From positions 372,001 to 436,000 of the forward strand of contig NZ_CP018846.1 in the NCBI RefSeq assembly GCF_002025705.1: DNA of 64,000 nucleotides, in the 5' to 3' direction. This DNA comes from Pseudomonas putida. Lineage in GTDB: Bacteria; Pseudomonadota; Gammaproteobacteria; Pseudomonadales; Pseudomonadaceae. The translations under genes and the position numbers were made by a program. The number at the start of each line of letters is the position of its first letter. Positions within the stretch are counted from its first letter, which is position 1. Shown in pieces: positions 61,191 to 64,000 of the stretch. The notes under the pieces were generated by a model. It saw only the letters and a program-made list of their open reading frames with translations. It was not told where the DNA came from and made no database searches.

Positions 61191-62531
61191 ATGAGCAGAA
61201 AATATTTTGGTACCGACGGCATCCGTGGCCGCGTCGGTGAATACCCGATCACTCCGGATTTCATGTTGAAGCTGGGCTGGGCTGCCGGCATGGCCTTCCG
61301 CAAGCAAGGCAATTGCCGTGTGCTGGTGGGCAAAGACACGCGTATTTCCGGTTACATGTTCGAGTCCGCACTCGAAGCTGGTTTGTCTGCAGCCGGTGCT
61401 GACGTGATGTTGCTCGGTCCGATGCCGACACCGGCCATCGCATACCTGACCCGCACCTTCCATGCTGAGGCGGGCATCGTCATCAGTGCCTCGCACAACC
61501 CACACGATGACAACGGCATCAAGTTCTTCTCAGGGCAAGGGACCAAGCTGCCTGATGAAGTCGAGCTGATGATCGAAGAGTTGCTTGATCAGCCGATGAC
61601 CGTTGTCGAGTCGGGCAAGCTGGGCAAGGTTTCCCGTATCAACGACGCGGCCGGCCGCTATATCGAGTTTTGCAAGAGCAGTGTGCCAAGCAGCACCAGT
61701 TTCGACGGCCTCAAGCTGGTGGTCGATTGCGCCCATGGTGCCACCTACAAGGTTGCCCCGAGCGTGTTTCGCGAGCTCGGCGCCGATGTGACCGTGCTGC
61801 ACGCGCAGCCAGACGGCCTGAACATCAACGAGGGCTGCGGCTCGACCCACATTGAATCGTTGCAGGCCGCCGTGCTGGTGGGGCATGCCGACCTGGGTAT
61901 CGCCTTCGACGGCGATGGTGACCGGGTATTGATGGTCGATCACACCGGGGCCATCGTCGATGGCGACGAGTTGCTCTTCATCATTGCCCGCGACCTGCAC
62001 GAGCGTGGCAAGTTGCAGGGCGGGGTGGTTGGGACCCTGATGAGCAACCTTGGCCTGGAGCTCGCGCTCAAGGACCTGGATATCCCCTTCGTACGGGCCA
62101 AGGTAGGCGATCGCTATGTGATGGCCGAACTGCTCGAGCGTGACTGGTTGCTCGGTGGCGAAAATTCCGGGCATGTGGTGTGCTGTAACCACACCACCAC
62201 CGGTGATGCGATCATTGCCGCGTTGCAGGTGCTTATGGCGCTCAAGCGCCGTGGCGAGACCCTGGCACAGGCGCGTCAGGCACTGCGCAAATGCCCTCAG
62301 GTGTTGATCAACGTGCGTTTTGGCGCAAGCAAGGTCGACCCCCTGGCGCATCCGGCAGTAAAGGAGGCCAGCGCCAAGGTGACCGAGGCCATGGCCGGGC
62401 GCGGGCGTGTGCTGCTGCGCAAGTCCGGCACCGAGCCTTTGGTGCGGGTGATGGTCGAAGGTGACGACGAAAACCAGGTGCGCGGCCACGCTGAAGCCCT
62501 GGCCAAGCTGGTCGCAGAAGTTTGTGCCTGA
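61191..62531 (+). CDS. glmM: Phosphoglucosamine mutase
   Basis: 446 aa from ATG 61191 ([13 protein letters not shown]), with TGGAG six bases upstream. The phospho-serine loop [16 protein letters not shown] gives the catalytic Ser near 103. The metal loop is [13 protein letters not shown], the sugar-binding loop is GGENSGHV, and [15 protein letters not shown] closes the active site. It converts glucosamine-6-phosphate to glucosamine-1-phosphate for UDP-GlcNAc, feeding peptidoglycan and LPS. The folP-glmM-tpiA-secG order is the usual gamma-proteobacterial one. Confidence 0.98.
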   Translation: MSRKYFGTDGIRGRVGEYPITPDFMLKLGWAAGMAFRKQGNCRVLVGKDTRISGYMFESALEAGLSAAGADVMLLGPMPTPAIAYLTRTFHAEAGIVISASHNPHDDNGIKFFSGQGTKLPDEVELMIEELLDQPMTVVESGKLGKVSRINDAAGRYIEFCKSSVPSSTSFDGLKLVVDCAHGATYKVAPSVFRELGADVTVLHAQPDGLNINEGCGSTHIESLQAAVLVGHADLGIAFDGDGDRVLMVDHTGAIVDGDELLFIIARDLHERGKLQGGVVGTLMSNLGLELALKDLDIPFVRAKVGDRYVMAELLERDWLLGGENSGHVVCCNHTTTGDAIIAALQVLMALKRRGETLAQARQALRKCPQVLINVRFGASKVDPLAHPAVKEASAKVTEAMAGRGRVLLRKSGTEPLVRVMVEGDDENQVRGHAEALAKLVAEVCA

Positions 62532-62597
62532 AATAGGCTTGCCAGCGCAGATCGGGTTGGGTAAGATCTGCGCCCACTTTGACCGACGAGGTAAAGC

Positions 62598-63353
62598 ATG
62601 CGTCGCCCCATGGTAGCTGGTAACTGGAAGATGCACGGTACCCGCGCCAGCGTCGCTGAGCTGATCCTGGGCCTGGGCAATATGTCCGTGCCGAACGGTG
62701 TTGAAGTTGCGGTGTTCCCACCGGCGCTGTTCATCAATCAAGTGGTTGATGGGCTGCAAGGCAAGGGGATCACTGTTGGAGCACAGAATTCTGCGGTAAA
62801 GCCTGAACAAGGCGCGCTGACGGGTGAAGTTGCACCCAGTCAGTTGGTTGAAGCAGGTTGCAAGTTGGTCTTGATTGGCCACTCCGAACGTCGCCAGATC
62901 ATCGGCGAAAGTGAAGAAGTGCTGAAAGATAAGTTTGCAGCCGCTCAACTTAGTGGTTTAATGCCGGTGCTCTGCGTAGGGGAGACCCTCGAAGAGCGTG
63001 AGGCAGGCAAGACACTCGAAGTTGTCGGGGGTCAACTAAGCAGTATCATCGACGCGTTCGGTGTTAAAGCTTTTGCCAATGCAGTTATTGCTTATGAGCC
63101 GGTTTGGGCCATTGGCACAGGTTTGACGGCTTCGCCTCAACAAGCTCAGGATGTGCATGCTGCCATCCGTGCTCAGTTGGCGGCCGAAGACGCCGAAGTT
63201 GCCGCAAACGTGCAGCTTCTCTACGGCGGCAGCGTGAAGGCGGCCAATGCGGCCGAACTGTTCGGCATGCCGGATATCGATGGGGGGCTCATTGGTGGAG
63301 CGTCCCTGAACGCAGACGAATTCGGTGCAATTTGTCGCGCCGCAGGAAACTGA
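62598..63353 (+). CDS. tpiA: Triose-phosphate isomerase
   Basis: 251 aa TIM barrel. [10 protein letters not shown] holds the N-terminal Lys, GHSERR the electrophilic His, [11 protein letters not shown] the catalytic Glu and loop 6, and [11 protein letters not shown] with GGLIGGASL the phosphate site. It interconverts dihydroxyacetone phosphate and glyceraldehyde 3-phosphate. GAGG lies six bases before ATG 62598. secG follows four bases after the stop, so the two are co-transcribed. Confidence 0.98.
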   Translation: MRRPMVAGNWKMHGTRASVAELILGLGNMSVPNGVEVAVFPPALFINQVVDGLQGKGITVGAQNSAVKPEQGALTGEVAPSQLVEAGCKLVLIGHSERRQIIGESEEVLKDKFAAAQLSGLMPVLCVGETLEEREAGKTLEVVGGQLSSIIDAFGVKAFANAVIAYEPVWAIGTGLTASPQQAQDVHAAIRAQLAAEDAEVAANVQLLYGGSVKAANAAELFGMPDIDGGLIGGASLNADEFGAICRAAGN

Positions 63354-63357
63354 ACAA

Positions 63358-63753
63358 ATGCTGGAAACAGTTATCGTTGTTTTTCATCTGTTGGCAGCGC
63401 TGTCGCTTGTAGTGCTGGTTCTGTTGCAACAGGGTAAGGGTGCGGAAGCAGGTGCATCTTTCGGCGCAGGTGCCTCAAACACTGTGTTCGGGAGCCAAGG
63501 TTCTGCTACCTTCCTGAGTAAATTAACTGCTATACTCGCTGCCACTTTCTTTTTGACAGCACTTGGGTTAGGATACTTCGCGAAGCAACAAGCTCACCAG
63601 CTTAGCCAAGCAGGTCTTCCAGATCCAGCGGTGCTAGAAGTGAAAGAGCCGCAAAAACCGGCAGTTAATGATGATGTACCGGTGCTCCAAGAGCAGAAGA
63701 GCGAAACCACCAGCAAAGGTGATGTACCTCCTCCGGCTGAAGAGCAGAAGTAA
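63358..63753 (+). CDS. secG: Protein translocase subunit SecG
   Basis: 131 aa from ATG 63358 ([30 protein letters not shown]). Two membrane helices surround the conserved [17 protein letters not shown] loop and [16 protein letters not shown]. The C-terminal 40 residues are a Pro/Glu-rich hydrophilic tail typical of Pseudomonas. It assists SecYE in preprotein translocation. It is four bases downstream of tpiA and 21 bases upstream of tRNA-Leu. Confidence 0.97.
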   Translation: MLETVIVVFHLLAALSLVVLVLLQQGKGAEAGASFGAGASNTVFGSQGSATFLSKLTAILAATFFLTALGLGYFAKQQAHQLSQAGLPDPAVLEVKEPQKPAVNDDVPVLQEQKSETTSKGDVPPPAEEQK

Positions 63754-63774
63754 CGGGTTTCAAGTAGTAGTATT

Positions 63775-63860
63775 GCCGAGGTGGTGGAATTGGTAGACAC
63801 GCAACCTTGAGGTGGTTGTGCCCATAGGGTGTAGGGGTTCGAGTCCCCTTCTCGGTACCA
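63775..63860 (+). tRNA. tRNA-Leu (anticodon GAG)
   Basis: 86 nt ending with an encoded CCA. The anticodon arm is CAACC-TTGAGGT-GGTTG, giving GAG, which reads CUC/CUU. A long variable arm (tgcccatagggtgta) marks a class II tRNA. T-arm GGGGTTCGAGTCCCC. The secG-tRNA-Leu position is conserved across gamma-proteobacteria. Confidence 0.96.
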
Positions 63861-63871
63861 ATTGAAGCTTG

Positions 63872-63896
63872 AGAGCCCGCTTTAGCGGGCTTTCTT
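63872..63896 (+). terminator. Terminator after tRNA-Leu
   Basis: AGCCCGC-TTTA-GCGGGCT is followed by TTCTT, 13 bases after the tRNA 3' end. Confidence 0.85.
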
Positions 63897-63914
63897 GCAG
63901 GTGAAGGTTTGGGT

Positions 63915-63944
63915 TTGACCCCTAAGCAGGTTAAGTCTTATACT
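63915..63944 (+). promoter_or_regulatory. Sigma-70 promoter of tRNA-fMet
   Basis: TTGACC and TATACT have 18 bases between them. The -10 box ends 16 bases before the mature tRNA-fMet 5' end. Confidence 0.75.
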
Positions 63945-63960
63945 TTCGCCCCAGCTTTGT

Positions 63961-64000
63961 CGCGGGGTGGAGCAGCTTGGTAGCTCGTCGGGCTCATAAC
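63961..64000 (+). tRNA. Initiator tRNA-Met, 5' part (cut by the window end)
   Basis: CGCGGGGTGGAGCAGCTTGG, D-loop and GTCGGGCTCATAAC with anticodon CAT match the bacterial initiator tRNA, including the unpaired first C and the GGG run of the anticodon stem. The remaining half lies beyond the window; the metY-rimP-nusA operon usually follows. Confidence 0.93.

Overview
The window is a high-GC gamma-proteobacterial chromosome segment that fits the Pseudomonas putida group. Three things point there: the core gene order (recN, grpE-dnaK-dnaJ, dapB, carAB, greA, rlmE, ftsH, folP, glmM, tpiA, secG, tRNA-Leu, tRNA-fMet), the lldPD-dld lactate locus with divergent lldR, and many copies of 35-bp-type REP elements (tgtgggagcggccttg and relatives) between genes. 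Identifications come from reading motifs and translated sequence by eye; no database search was run.

Layout. 1-3725: iron acquisition (end of a TonB-dependent receptor, a frameshifted piuC-type dioxygenase, and a three-gene Fe/siderophore ABC importer joined by 4-bp overlaps). 3890-11184: sugar-acid catabolism, with a FadR-type regulator divergent from an MFS transporter and glucarate dehydratase, then a LysR regulator divergent from a 2-hydroxyacid dehydrogenase, then a second MFS transporter. 11596-16064: a GABA-type amino-acid permease, a very large near-perfect palindrome, a LysR regulator and a DHA2-type efflux protein. 16208-33108: an accessory block that looks like a defence island. 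It holds a zinc-ribbon ORF, a split dynamin-like GTPase set (LeoC, LeoB, LeoA), a convergent alpha/beta hydrolase, a type I restriction-modification system (hsdR-hsdM-hsdS), and an uncharacterised four-gene group: two paralogous proteins of an unrecognised family flanking a WYL-domain regulator with its own palindromic operator, plus a small winged-helix-like protein. 33197-34557: a small DUF3077/DUF6124-type pair and the tmRNA gene ssrA.

34660-64000 is core genome: lactate utilisation, trans-translation (smpB), ratA/rnfH, bamE, fur, recN with a LexA box, the heat-shock chaperone operon with two RpoH promoters, dapB, carAB behind a strong hairpin, greA, yhbY, rlmE, ftsH, folP, glmM, tpiA, secG and two tRNAs.

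The best candidates for something under-described are the WYL-regulated paralogue pair at 29606-33108 and the split dynamin plus hydrolase module at 16426-22508. No integrase, transposase, CRISPR array or replication origin was seen.
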